Positions 7,980-16,553 of a stretch of 64,000 nt of DNA are shown here, piece by piece. Numbering within the stretch: position 1 is the stretch's first letter; the number at the start of each line of letters is the position of its first letter. The DNA is from Mayfieldus sp963740555 (GTDB taxonomy: Bacteria > Actinomycetota > Thermoleophilia > Solirubrobacterales > 70-9), in the NCBI GenBank assembly GCA_963740555.1, contig CAVUES010000006.1, positions 34,348-98,347 on the forward strand. The letters are read 5' to 3'. The position numbers and the translations under genes were made by a program. Under the pieces are notes generated by a model. That model was not told where the DNA came from. It saw only the letters and a list, made by a program, of their open reading frames with translations, and did no database searches.

Positions 7980-8344
7980 TGCACGAGCTGGCGCTCGCCA
8001 CCTCGATCCGCGACGCCGCCGTCCGCCACGCGGAGGAGCGGCCGGTGAGCGCGGTGCGGGTGCGGGCCGGGACGATGCGCCAGGTGGTCGCCGAGTCGCT
8101 GCGCTTCTACTTCGGCGTCGTCAGCCAGGGGACGCTCTGCGACGGGGCGCGGCTGGAGCTGCGGGTGATCCCAACCGTGCTGCGCTGCGAAGCCTGCGGC
8201 GAGACCTGGCGGCCCGAGCTGCCGAGCTTTCGCTGCCCCGGCTGCGGTGGCACGAAGGTCGAGCTGCTGAGCGGCGGCGAGCTGGAGGTCGAGTCGATCG
8301 ACGTCGAGGAGAAGGAGGTGGCCGGGTGCATCGAACCAAGGTGA
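7979..8344 (+). CDS. hypA: hydrogenase nickel incorporation protein HypA
   Basis: 121-residue nickel metallochaperone. It begins MHELALA, with the N-terminal His used for nickel binding, and has the two zinc-binding pairs CEAC and CPGC near residues 74-96. It works with HypB to insert nickel into the hydrogenase large subunit. The ATG overlaps the hypE stop by one base. The end overlaps hypB by 19 bases if hypB starts at 8326, or by 4 bases if it starts at GTG 8341. Confidence 0.95.
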   Translation: MHELALATSIRDAAVRHAEERPVSAVRVRAGTMRQVVAESLRFYFGVVSQGTLCDGARLELRVIPTVLRCEACGETWRPELPSFRCPGCGGTKVELLSGGELEVESIDVEEKEVAGCIEPR

Positions 8345-9006
8345 ACGTCGCCGAGGAGGTGCTGGACGCGAACAGCACGATCGCTGCGGCCAACCGCGCC
8401 GACTTCGATCGCGAGGGCGTCCGGGTCGTCAACCTGATGAGCGCCCCGGGGTCCGGCAAGACGGCGCTGCTCGAGCGGGTGCTCGACCGCCTCGACGGGG
8501 TGCGGCCTGGGGTCCTGGAGGGCGACGTTCAGGGCAGCCTCGACTCCGAGCGCCTCGCGCACCTGCACGTCCCCGTGACCCAGCTCAACACCGATCCCGG
8601 CTTCGGGGGCGAGTGCCACCTCGACGCCAACATGGTCCGCTCGGCGATCCCGTCGCTGCCGCTGGAGGAGATCGATCTGCTGGTGATCGAGAACGTCGGC
8701 AACCTCGTCTGCCCGGCCGAGTTCAGGGTCGGCGAGGACGCGCGGGCGATGGTCTGCTCGGTGACCGAGGGCGAGGACAAGCCGCTCAAGTACCCGCTGA
8801 TGTTCCGCACTTGCGAGCTGGTGGTGATCAACAAGATCGACCTGCTCCCGCACCTGGACTTCGACCTCGGCAAGCTGCTCGCCAACCTCGAGGCGGTCAA
8901 CCCCGAAGCCGAGACGATCCTGGCCAGCGCCCGCGGCGGCGAGGGGACGGAGGAGTTCGGGGGCTGGCTGCTCGGCGTCTCGCGGCGGGAGTTCGCGGCG
9001 GCATGA
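8326..9006 (+). CDS. hypB: hydrogenase nickel incorporation GTPase HypB
   Basis: 226-residue SIMIBI-class GTPase powering nickel delivery. The P-loop SAPGSGKT is near residue 39, the metal-binding Cys-His GGECHLDA near 90, IENVGNLVCPAEF near 125, and the guanine motif NKID near 169. There is no N-terminal His-rich nickel store. GTG 8326 keeps the usual N-terminal helix (MHRTKVNVAEEVL). GTG 8341 would give a GTGA overlap like the other joints of this operon, so the true start is undecided between the two. Confidence 0.94.
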   Translation: MHRTKVNVAEEVLDANSTIAAANRADFDREGVRVVNLMSAPGSGKTALLERVLDRLDGVRPGVLEGDVQGSLDSERLAHLHVPVTQLNTDPGFGGECHLDANMVRSAIPSLPLEEIDLLVIENVGNLVCPAEFRVGEDARAMVCSVTEGEDKPLKYPLMFRTCELVVINKIDLLPHLDFDLGKLLANLEAVNPEAETILASARGGEGTEEFGGWLLGVSRREFAAA

Positions 9007-10277
9007 GGACCGCTCCCTCCGCCGCGCCTGCTTCCGACCCACACGGCTACGAGCGGGCGGGCGATTCGCTGCGGCGAATGCTCGACCAGCGAACCGAGGC
9101 CAACCGCCGCTTCTTCGAGGACGAGGCGGAGCGGGTGGCGCGGCTCTGCCAGACGATGGCGGAGCGGTTCGCGAGCGGCGGGCGCCTGCTGGCGCTCGGT
9201 CTCTCGCCGGCTGCCCGCTCGGACGTCCGCCACGTGACGGTCGAGTTCGTGCACCCGGTGATCGTCGGCAAGCGGGCGCTCCCGGCGATCGGGCTCTCCC
9301 GGGAGGGCGGGCCGCTGGGGGGCCAGGTCGACCTGCTGGCCGACCGACGAGACATCGCGATCGCGTTCGGCCTCGCCGAGGAAGGGGGCGACGAGGTCGC
9401 GGCGGCCCTCGCGGCCGCGCGCCGCCTCGGCTGTCTGAGCGTCGCCTTCGAGCCCGGCTCCGGCGCCGAATGGGAGCTGGTCCCACCGGTCGACGATCCG
9501 TTCGTCGCGCAGGAGCTGGTCGAGACGACCTACCACCTGCTCTGGGAGCTCGTCCACGTCTTCTTCGACCACCTCGGCCCGCCTGGGGGAGGTGAGCCAC
9601 CCGCCTCGCACGACCCCGGCGCCGCCGGCTTTCTGTACCCCTTCTTGACCGACTCGGAGCGCGACCTCGACGCTGTCACGGAGGATGTGCGGCGCTCCGT
9701 GCGGATGAAGGCAGAGGAGGTTGGCGAGCTTCGTCGCCAGACCCTCGGCGAGCGGGACGAGCTGCTTGACGCGGCGGCCGCCCTGCGCCGCGGCTTCGAG
9801 GCCGGCGGGAGGCTGCTGGCGCTCGGCAATGGGGGCTCCGCGACCGACGCGATGGACGCGGTCGCGGACTTTCGCTTCCCGCCCGCCGGCCGCGGCACGC
9901 CCTGGCCTCCGCGCCCCGCGATCGACCTCACCGAGGACTCGGCGGTGCTGACGGCGATCGCCAACGACATCGGGGTCGCGGCGATCTTCCGCCGCCAGGT
10001 GATCGCCCACGGGCAAAGCGGCGATTCGCTGCTTGCCCTGTCGACCAGCGGCGACTCCGAGAACGTGATCGAGGCGCTCGCCGAGGCGCGCGGCCGCGGC
10101 ATCGCCACGGTCGCGATGGTCGGCTATGACGGCGGCCGGATCGCCGGCCAGCGCCTCGCCGACCACGTGATCGTGACCCGCTCCCAGCACATCCCCCGCA
10201 TCCAGGAGGCGCAGGCGAGCGCCTACCACGCCCTGCGCGAGCTGGTCGAGCTGGTCGAACCGGGGGCTCCCGTCTAG
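9003..10277 (+). CDS. tandem SIS-domain (GmhA-like) protein in the hyp operon
   Basis: 424-residue protein made of two phosphoheptose-isomerase-like SIS halves (about 20-200 and 225-424). The first half keeps a HxxxE pair (H77, E81) and a Gln/His pair eight residues apart (Q170, H178), the spacing of the zinc set known in GmhA, but has lost the phosphate loop. The second half keeps the phosphate loop GNGGSA (275-280), STSG (346-349) and IPRIQE with Q401/H409, but HxxxE has become D285/D289. Active-site elements thus look divided between halves. It overlaps hypB by ATGA and abuts hypF (TAGTG), so it belongs to the operon. A sugar-phosphate isomerase, a sugar-phosphate sensor or an unrecognised maturation factor are all possible. 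Confidence 0.88.
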   Translation: MRTAPSAAPASDPHGYERAGDSLRRMLDQRTEANRRFFEDEAERVARLCQTMAERFASGGRLLALGLSPAARSDVRHVTVEFVHPVIVGKRALPAIGLSREGGPLGGQVDLLADRRDIAIAFGLAEEGGDEVAAALAAARRLGCLSVAFEPGSGAEWELVPPVDDPFVAQELVETTYHLLWELVHVFFDHLGPPGGGEPPASHDPGAAGFLYPFLTDSERDLDAVTEDVRRSVRMKAEEVGELRRQTLGERDELLDAAAALRRGFEAGGRLLALGNGGSATDAMDAVADFRFPPAGRGTPWPPRPAIDLTEDSAVLTAIANDIGVAAIFRRQVIAHGQSGDSLLALSTSGDSENVIEALAEARGRGIATVAMVGYDGGRIAGQRLADHVIVTRSQHIPRIQEAQASAYHALRELVELVEPGAPV

Positions 10278-12664
10278 TGCCGACACCGCAGGCGATCGGC
10301 AGAATGGCGCGAAACTCGTCCATGTCACGAGTTTCGCGCCCCAAGCCAGCGAGAATCCGGGTGCGGGCCCGAGTCGAGGGAACCGTGCAGGGCGTCGGCT
10401 TCCGACCCTTCTTGCACCGGCTGGCGCGCGAGCTCGAGCTCGGAGGATCGGTGCGCAACGACGCCCAGGGGGTTCGGGTCGAGGTGGAGGGCGACTCGGC
10501 GGCGGTCGACCGCTTCCTGTCGCGGCTCGTCTCCGACGCTCCGCCCTTGGCGGCGGTGGAGCGCGTCTCGCGCCTGGAGATCGAACCGCTGGGTGAGGTT
10601 GGATTCGAGATCGGCGCAAGCGAACCCGGCGGCCAGCGGTCCGCACCGGTCGCCGCCGAGGCGGCAACCTGCGCCGAGTGCCTGGCGGAGCTGTTCGACC
10701 CCCGCGATCGTCGCCAGCGCTACCCGTTCATCAACTGCACCAACTGCGGACCGCGATTCACGATCGTGCGCGGCGTTCCCTACGACCGCGCGCGGACCAC
10801 GATGGCCGGGTTCGAGATGTGCCCGCGCTGCCGGGCCGAATACGAGGACCCCCGGGATCGCCGTTTCCACGCCCAGCCCAACGCCTGCCCGGATTGCGGG
10901 CCGCGGGTACGGCTTCTATACGGCGACGGCGGGCAGGCTTCCGAGCCGGGCGACGCCGTCTCCGCCGCCGCAGCAGCGCTTCGGGAGGGCGCGATCGTCG
11001 CCGTGAAGGGCCTCGGCGGCTACCACCTCGCCTGCCGCGCCGACGACGAGGGCGCGGTGGCACGGCTGCGGGCCCGCAAGCGCCGCGAGGAAAAGCCCTT
11101 CGCGCTGATGGCGCCCGACCTCGACGCCGCGCGCCGGCTGGCGGATCTCGGCTCCGAGGAGGAAGCCCTGCTGGAGGGCCACCGGCGCCCGATCGTCCTC
11201 GCGCCGCGCCGCGAGGGGGCGGGGGTGGCGTCCGCGGTCGCGCCGGGCTCACCCGACCTCGGGCTGATGCTGCCCTACTCGCCGCTTCACCACCTGCTGC
11301 TTGCCGACACCGGCACGACGCTGGTGATGACGAGCGGCAATGTCTGCGACGAGCCGATCGCCTACCGCGACGACGACGCGCTCGAGCGCCTCGCCGGCAT
11401 CGCCGACTTCTTCCTCGTCCACAACCGCCCGATCGAGACCCGCACCGACGACTCGGTGGTCTGTGTCGTGAGCCTCCCTGGGCACCCCTCTCGGGAACGG
11501 GCAACTTCGCGGCGGCCGCTGTCGCTGCGGCGCTCGCGGGGCTACGTCCCCGAGAGCATCGAGCTTCCGGTCGATTGCGAGGCGCCGGTGCTCGCCTGCG
11601 GAGCGCAGCTCAAGAACACCTTCTGCTTCGCCAAAGGCCGCCGCGCCTGGGTCGGCCATCACGTCGGCGACCTTCAGAGCGCCGAGACCCTGGCCTCGTT
11701 CCGTCAGGGGATCGAGCATTTCGAGCGGCTCTTCGACGTCTCCCCGCGACTCTGCGCCCACGACCTGCACCCCGACTACCTCGCGACCCGTTACGCCCTT
11801 GAGCGGGAGGGCGTCGAGCCGGTCGGCGTCCAGCATCACCATGCGCACCTCGCCGCCTGCCTTGCCGAGCACGGCGTGACCGGCCCGGCAGTGGGGGCGA
11901 TCTTCGACGGCAGCGGCTACGGCTCCGACGGGACCGTCTGGGGCGGTGAGCTGCTGGTCGGCGACCTGGCCGGATTCGAGCGGGCGGGCTGGATGTGGCC
12001 GGTTCCGATGCCGGGCGGGGAGATCGCGATCCGCCAGCCCTGGCGCATGGCGAACGCATGGCTCGGCGCGGCGCTCGGCGAGGCCCCGCCCGAGCCCCCC
12101 AGGGCCCTGGCGGGCGACGTCGATGGTCGCGAGTGGCGCAACGTCTCCCGGATCGCGGGGAGCGGTCTCGCTTCGCCCTCCACGACCAGCGCCGGCCGGC
12201 TCTTCGACGCCGTGGCGGCGCTCTGCGGGCTCCGCTCGCGGGTCAGCTACGAGGGCCAGGCGGCGATCGAGCTGCAAGCCGCCTGCGACTCCGATCGCCG
12301 TGCCTACCCGCTGCCGATCCTCGAGCGCGAGGACGGCGTGGTTCTCGACCCGCGGGCGACGGTGCGTGCTGTGGTCGACGATCTCGGGTCCGGGACGCCG
12401 GCCGGCGCCGTCGCCGCGCGCTTTCACAACGGGCTCGCGGTCGCGACGGCGGAAGCGTGCGCGCTCGAGGCCCGCCGCCGCGGTATCGACACGGTCGTTC
12501 TCTCAGGCGGGGTGTTTCAGAACCGGCGCCTGCTCGAGGCGACCGCGGGCCTGGTCGGCGATGCCGGCCTGCGCCCCCTCGTCCCCGAGCGCCTGCCGCC
12601 CAACGACGGAGGGCTGTCCTTCGGCCAGGCCGCGGTCGCCGCGGCGCGGCTCGCGGCCACCTGA
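10277..12664 (+). CDS. hypF: carbamoyltransferase HypF
   Basis: Up to 795 residues; converts carbamoyl phosphate to a carbamoyl group on HypE, the source of cyanide ligands. Domains in order: acylphosphatase (VEGTVQGVGFRPF near 35), paired zinc fingers (CAEC, CTNC, CPRC, CPDC, about 131-215), YrdC-like nucleotide site (KGLGGYHLACRADDEGA near 244), and a Kae1-like carbamoyltransferase domain with QHHHAHLAACLAEHG near 519. GTG 10277 is chosen because it overlaps the previous stop, as elsewhere in the operon. ATG 10322, in the loop of a 14-bp hairpin, would remove 15 residues and is a serious alternative. The stop lies one base before that of the convergent NagB-DUF218 gene. Confidence 0.94.
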   Translation: MPTPQAIGRMARNSSMSRVSRPKPARIRVRARVEGTVQGVGFRPFLHRLARELELGGSVRNDAQGVRVEVEGDSAAVDRFLSRLVSDAPPLAAVERVSRLEIEPLGEVGFEIGASEPGGQRSAPVAAEAATCAECLAELFDPRDRRQRYPFINCTNCGPRFTIVRGVPYDRARTTMAGFEMCPRCRAEYEDPRDRRFHAQPNACPDCGPRVRLLYGDGGQASEPGDAVSAAAAALREGAIVAVKGLGGYHLACRADDEGAVARLRARKRREEKPFALMAPDLDAARRLADLGSEEEALLEGHRRPIVLAPRREGAGVASAVAPGSPDLGLMLPYSPLHHLLLADTGTTLVMTSGNVCDEPIAYRDDDALERLAGIADFFLVHNRPIETRTDDSVVCVVSLPGHPSRERATSRRPLSLRRSRGYVPESIELPVDCEAPVLACGAQLKNTFCFAKGRRAWVGHHVGDLQSAETLASFRQGIEHFERLFDVSPRLCAHDLHPDYLATRYALEREGVEPVGVQHHHAHLAACLAEHGVTGPAVGAIFDGSGYGSDGTVWGGELLVGDLAGFERAGWMWPVPMPGGEIAIRQPWRMANAWLGAALGEAPPEPPRALAGDVDGREWRNVSRIAGSGLASPSTTSAGRLFDAVAALCGLRSRVSYEGQAAIELQAACDSDRRAYPLPILEREDGVVLDPRATVRAVVDDLGSGTPAGAVAARFHNGLAVATAEACALEARRRGIDTVVLSGGVFQNRRLLEATAGLVGDAGLRPLVPERLPPNDGGLSFGQAAVAAARLAAT
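10306..10340 (+). promoter_or_regulatory. perfect 14-bp inverted repeat at the hypF start
   Basis: GGCGCGAAACTCGT (10306-10319) is exactly repeated in inverse at 10327-10340, with the loop CCATGTC. The in-frame ATG at 10322 lies in the loop. In RNA this would be a very stable hairpin just inside or across the hypF start. No U-run follows, so it is not an ordinary terminator. Confidence 0.7.
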
Positions 12665-12665
12665 C

Positions 12666-13889
12666 CTATTGGACCTCAGGGCGGTGCGGCAGGACCGCCA
12701 GCTCCTTGCGCCGTTGGCTCTGCATCGTCGCCACCCAGTGCAGCTCGTTGAGCAACCCGCGCACAAGTGCGTATTCAGCGTTGGCGAACTCGAGCCGCAG
12801 CCCGTAGCGGCGGTACGGGGCAAAGAAGTAGCGGGCCCGCAGATGCGAGAGGGAGGTGACCACCGTCACCGACTGGATCTCGGGCATGGCGAGCAGCAGC
12901 AGCAGCGAGAAGGAGGCGTTCTCGCTCGTGTTGGTGGCGGCCTCCTCGAGCAGCAGCGGGACGGCGGGACCGCTCCAGGCCCGCGCCAAGTACTCGGCTT
13001 CCGAGCGGTGCCCGTCGGAGGTGTAGCCGCTCAGCAGCGCAAGGTGCGGCTCTTCGCGCTCCGCCGCCACCTCGGCTCGGCGCAGCCGCGCCGAGCCCTC
13101 CGCCGAGAGGCCGCGAGCGGCGCCCTGGCGGTGATGGCCGAGCACGACCAGGGCCCGATCCCCGCGGGCGGGCGCGGCGCTGATGGCCGAGGCCGCGGGA
13201 CGGTCGCAGATCACCGTCAGGCGCGGATGGGCGAGCAGGAAGGAGGCCGGTCGATCGTCGCCCGGCGGCTCTTCGAGCAGCCTGCGCAGGGGCTCGGCCT
13301 TCGCTTCGCCGGTGACGACGATGACCAGCTCCCGGCAGCGGTGAAGCTCGCCGATTCCGACCGTGAACGCCTCGCTGGGAGCCTCGGCGGCTTCGAACCC
13401 TTCGAGCGCGTCCCTGGTCGAATTCCGCAGAGATATGAGCCGCATCCGCGACTCGGGGCCCGAGCCGGGCTCGTTGAACGCGACGTGGCCGTCGGCGCCC
13501 AGGCCGAGCACCGCCAGTCCCAGCGGCGCCGCCTCCAGGGCTCGCTCGTGATGGGCGCACTCCCGCGCGGGCTCGGCGCTTCCGTCGAGCGTGTGCCACG
13601 TGGCGAGGCGGACGCCGCGTAGCTCGCGGCGCAGGTAGGCGCAGTAGCTGCGCTCGTCGCCGGGGCCGATCCCCCGCAGCTCGTCGAGCTGCAGCAGCGC
13701 CGCGCGCTCGCTTGGGAAGCGGCCCTCCGCCGCCAGGCGACGGATGTGCGCATACATCGGGTGGGGCGTGTGGCCGGTGGGAAGCAGGAAGCGCAGCTTC
13801 GGGAAGGCTCGCAGCCGGTTGGCGACCAGCTCCGCCGCGAGCCCGCCGACCGAATCCGCGTCGGCGAGCACCAGCGGGACGACGTTCAA
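12666..13889 (-). CDS. glucosamine-6-phosphate deaminase-like protein fused to a DUF218/YdcF-like domain
   Basis: 407-residue two-domain protein. Residues about 1-240 are a NagB/6-phosphogluconolactonase-fold domain with LPTGHTPHPMY and the deaminase-type signature GLGADGHVAFNEPGS near 130, which points to glucosamine-6-phosphate deamination rather than lactonase activity. Residues about 245-400 resemble the DUF218 (YdcF/SanA/ElyC) fold: ALVVLGHH, LLSGYTSDG, EAATNTSENA and VTVVTSLSHLRARYFF. TTG at 13889 is chosen because it is preceded by GGAGGA and overlaps the upstream stop (TTGA). It follows the PIG-L deacetylase gene, suggesting deacetylation then deamination of an amino sugar (inference). 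The fusion is unusual. Confidence 0.82.
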   Translation of the reverse strand: MNVVPLVLADADSVGGLAAELVANRLRAFPKLRFLLPTGHTPHPMYAHIRRLAAEGRFPSERAALLQLDELRGIGPGDERSYCAYLRRELRGVRLATWHTLDGSAEPARECAHHERALEAAPLGLAVLGLGADGHVAFNEPGSGPESRMRLISLRNSTRDALEGFEAAEAPSEAFTVGIGELHRCRELVIVVTGEAKAEPLRRLLEEPPGDDRPASFLLAHPRLTVICDRPAASAISAAPARGDRALVVLGHHRQGAARGLSAEGSARLRRAEVAAEREEPHLALLSGYTSDGHRSEAEYLARAWSGPAVPLLLEEAATNTSENASFSLLLLLAMPEIQSVTVVTSLSHLRARYFFAPYRRYGLRLEFANAEYALVRGLLNELHWVATMQSQRRKELAVLPHRPEVQ

Positions 13890-14665
13890 CTCGTCTCCTC
13901 CAGCAGAGCGGTGGCTGTGGGAGCGGCGAGCCAGGCGCTGGCATCGAGCCCGGTTGGTGCGGGGAAGGGTCGGGCGGGTTCGAGAAGCCGCGGAGCGCCG
14001 AGCATCCAGCGTCCCTCGCTCGGCACGAGCTCGCAGGTCAGCTCCGCGTAGGGCCGGCCGAGGCCGCGGCTGCCGAGCCCGAGCACGCGCTCGGGGCCGA
14101 GCACCGCGTCGACGGTCGCCTTCGCGCGCAGCAGCCGCAGGTAGTCGTTGCGCTCGATCTGGCTGCGATGCGCCTCCAGCCCAGCCTCCAGCCGGATCAT
14201 CTCCGGCTCGTCGAAGCCGGTGACGGTGGTCGGCAGCGGCAGCGCCGACCACAGGCTCCACAGCCATAGCCGCGGCGCCTCCGCCGCCAGCTCGCCAAGC
14301 GCGGCCACCGCGGCGCGGCCGACCAGCTGGTGGCCGGGGTGTCCGTCGTGCGGGGAGGGGGCGATCAGGAGGTCGTAATCCGAAGCACGATCGCCAAGGG
14401 CGGCGGCGAGGCGCCGGCCCGCGGCGTCCAGGTCGTCGCCTTCGCCGCTCGACATGTCCAGCGGCGGCTCCAGAACCTCGAGCGGGACTCCGAGCTGGCG
14501 GCACGCGTCCTCGACCTCCCCCCGCCGCCGCTCGCGGTCGGGGCGGCGACCGAGCGAGACGGCGAGGTTGGTCACCTGGTGTCCGGCGCCGATCAGCCCC
14601 AGCAGCGTCGCCCCGGCGCCGAGGATTTCGTCATCCGGGTGCGGAGCGAGATGAAGTGCACGCAT
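13886..14665 (-). CDS. PIG-L family N-acetyl-sugar deacetylase
   Basis: 259-residue zinc-dependent deacetylase of the PIG-L/MshB/LmbE family, acting on N-acetylglucosamine-type groups. The zinc/catalytic motif APHPDDE lies at about 7-13 and the second zinc His in HPGHQLVGRAA near 105. ATG at 14665 begins MRALHLAPHPDDE; a TTG three codons earlier is less likely. Its TGA overlaps the TTG start of the NagB-DUF218 gene, so the two are coupled. Possible substrates are mycothiol or bacillithiol precursors or a cell-wall amino sugar; the neighbouring NagB domain favours amino-sugar turnover. Confidence 0.88.
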   Translation of the reverse strand: MRALHLAPHPDDEILGAGATLLGLIGAGHQVTNLAVSLGRRPDRERRRGEVEDACRQLGVPLEVLEPPLDMSSGEGDDLDAAGRRLAAALGDRASDYDLLIAPSPHDGHPGHQLVGRAAVAALGELAAEAPRLWLWSLWSALPLPTTVTGFDEPEMIRLEAGLEAHRSQIERNDYLRLLRAKATVDAVLGPERVLGLGSRGLGRPYAELTCELVPSEGRWMLGAPRLLEPARPFPAPTGLDASAWLAAPTATALLEETS

Positions 14666-14698
14666 CGGGGCCAACGCTATGGGATCGATGTCCCGACC

Positions 14699-15157
14699 CT
14701 ACGAATAGGAGAGGTCGAGTCCGATCCAGACGATTGCCAGGGTCGCGACGAAGACCGCCGCCTGCAGGAAGTGGGCCTCGGCCCACCGGAGGTGCAGGGC
14801 TAGGAGCGCTGCCGTCAACGCGACGAGGCCGAGCTTCAGCTGAAGCTCTCCGTCCCCCCACAGGTGATAGTGGGAGGCCATCGCCGAGCCGGTCACGATC
14901 AACACCCCGAGGGCAATCAGCGAGCCGACCCCGAAGCGGCGCGCCGTCGCCCGCAACCGCTCACGGTCGGGATGCCGGCGTTCAACCGGCACCACTGCCA
15001 CCGCGAGCAGGAGCTGCCCGCCGAGAAAGTAGGCCATCGCGATGACGTGCAGATAACGAACCGCAAGCCAGCCGTCCACAGAGCCTGAGGCTAGAGGCTG
15101 CGGCTCTCCCGATGTCCTTCCCACAGCAGCCGAGGTTGGTGTTATAAGAATCGACAT
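14699..15157 (-). CDS. small four-helix membrane protein (CopD/DUF2269-like)
   Basis: 152-residue integral membrane protein with about four hydrophobic segments after a 25-residue N-terminal tail: YLHVIAMAYFLGGQLLLAV, FGVGSLIALGVLIVTGSAM, LKLGLVALTAALLALHL and AVFVATLAIVWIGL. The pattern of a His in the first helix and a second His pair after helix two (ASHYHLWG) recalls CopD/YccA-like membrane proteins that bind haem or copper; this is a weak family guess. ATG 15157 is the first in-frame start before the helices. It diverges from the lipase gene with about 30 bases between starts. Confidence 0.7.
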   Translation of the reverse strand: MSILITPTSAAVGRTSGEPQPLASGSVDGWLAVRYLHVIAMAYFLGGQLLLAVAVVPVERRHPDRERLRATARRFGVGSLIALGVLIVTGSAMASHYHLWGDGELQLKLGLVALTAALLALHLRWAEAHFLQAAVFVATLAIVWIGLDLSYS

Positions 15158-15190
15158 CGTGCACCTGTGTTGCCCGGGGCAGATCGGCAA

Positions 15191-16462
15191 ATGAGCGTGG
15201 CGTCGAGACAGCGCGCGCTCGAGGGCGAGATCAGGGCATTGGGCGACCTGGCCGGCGACGCCTTCGGCGGGCCGGCCGGCTTGGTCAGAGACATACACGG
15301 CGCCGTCTCGGGCCGCACGTTCGGCCTCCTTGGCGTTCTCGGCACCCCGGTTCGCATCGCTCACGACGCGATATCGGGAACCGTCTACAGATCGGTTCAC
15401 TCCGCGATGCGCGCCCTGCCGCGCGGTGGCGGCGGCGCCCTGGCGCGGATCGCTCCTCCCGACGCGACCCCGCTGGTCGAGTCGACGACCGCCAGCATCG
15501 GCCTGGGCGCGCTCAATGGCGCGATCGGCGACGGCCTGGCAGTGACGTATAGCGACCTGGATCTCGATCTCACCTTGCGCCACGGCGCCCGTGAGCTTCC
15601 GACCGATCGAGAAGGCCTCGCACGAACGCTGCCGCAGGCGGGCCCAAAGCTCGCGGTCTTCGTACATGGGCTCTGCGAGACCGATGCGGCGTGGCACCTG
15701 CTGCCGTTGTCGGGAAGAACGGAGGGGCGGCGCAGCTACGGGTCGCGCCTGCGCGATGAGCGCGGCTACGTACCGCTCTACGTCCGCTACAACACCGGCC
15801 GCCACATCTCCGACAACGGGCGCCAGCTGTCGGACACCCTCGAGCGGCTCGTTTCGGCCTGGCCGACCGAGGTGGAGGAGATCGTGCTCGTCGGTCACTC
15901 GATGGGAGGGCTGGTGGCGCGGAGCGCCTGCCATTACGGGGATCTGGAGGACAGCCGCTGGACCAGCCGCGTCCGGCACGTCTTCTGCCTCGGCACGCCG
16001 CACCTCGGCGCCCCGCTCGAGAGGGCCGCGAACGTCGCCGGCTGGGCGCTCGGCCGGCTGTCGGAGACGCGTCCTTTCGCCGACCTCGTCAACGGCCGCA
16101 GCGCCGGGATCAAGGATCTCCGCTACGGCTCCTGCCACGAGGACGATTGGCGCGACCACGACCCGGACGAGTTACTCACCGACCGCTGCTCGGAGATCCC
16201 GTTCCTCGACTCGGCCACCTACTACTTCGTCGGTGCCACGCTGACCCGCGATCACGAGCACCCGCTCGGCGCGGTGATCGGCGACCTGCTGGTTCAGTTC
16301 CCGAGCGCCTCCGGGCGCGGGCGCAAGCGGAGGATCCCCTTCGAGATCGACAACGGGCACCACCTCGGTGGCGTCCACCATCTCCAGCTCCTCAACCATC
16401 CGGCGGTCTTCGAGCAGATCGAGGCCTGGCTCGACCGCGCAGCCGCGGCCGAAGCGGCGTAG
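15191..16462 (+). CDS. lipase-like alpha/beta hydrolase
   Basis: 423-residue cytoplasmic-looking serine hydrolase. The first 150 residues are helical with no signal peptide; the hydrolase core starts near KLAVFVHGLCETDAAW and has the elbow GHSMGG near residue 236, then FCLGTPHLGAPLERAA. The likely catalytic His is in the C-terminal GHHLGGVHHLQLLNHP. The pattern fits PGAP1/triacylglycerol-lipase-like enzymes. ATG 15191 is preferred to GTG 15167, which leaves less than ten bases to the divergent gene. Substrate is unknown; many soil actinobacteria carry this family with lipid-storage genes. Confidence 0.85.
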   Translation: MSVASRQRALEGEIRALGDLAGDAFGGPAGLVRDIHGAVSGRTFGLLGVLGTPVRIAHDAISGTVYRSVHSAMRALPRGGGGALARIAPPDATPLVESTTASIGLGALNGAIGDGLAVTYSDLDLDLTLRHGARELPTDREGLARTLPQAGPKLAVFVHGLCETDAAWHLLPLSGRTEGRRSYGSRLRDERGYVPLYVRYNTGRHISDNGRQLSDTLERLVSAWPTEVEEIVLVGHSMGGLVARSACHYGDLEDSRWTSRVRHVFCLGTPHLGAPLERAANVAGWALGRLSETRPFADLVNGRSAGIKDLRYGSCHEDDWRDHDPDELLTDRCSEIPFLDSATYYFVGATLTRDHEHPLGAVIGDLLVQFPSASGRGRKRRIPFEIDNGHHLGGVHHLQLLNHPAVFEQIEAWLDRAAAAEAA

Positions 16463-16553
16463 CGCTCGCGATTAGTTTCGCGGCGCCGCGCGGTCTCCCT
16501 TGAGAACCGACGAAGATTGGCGTTTGGCCGGTCCGACGACCGCAGGAGGAACG

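Noticed and set aside
12666..13889. NagB domain considered as a second 6-phosphogluconolactonase
   Set aside because: GLGADGHVAFNEPGS is the deaminase form; the lactonase form GIGPDGHTASLVPGD is in the gene at 39981.
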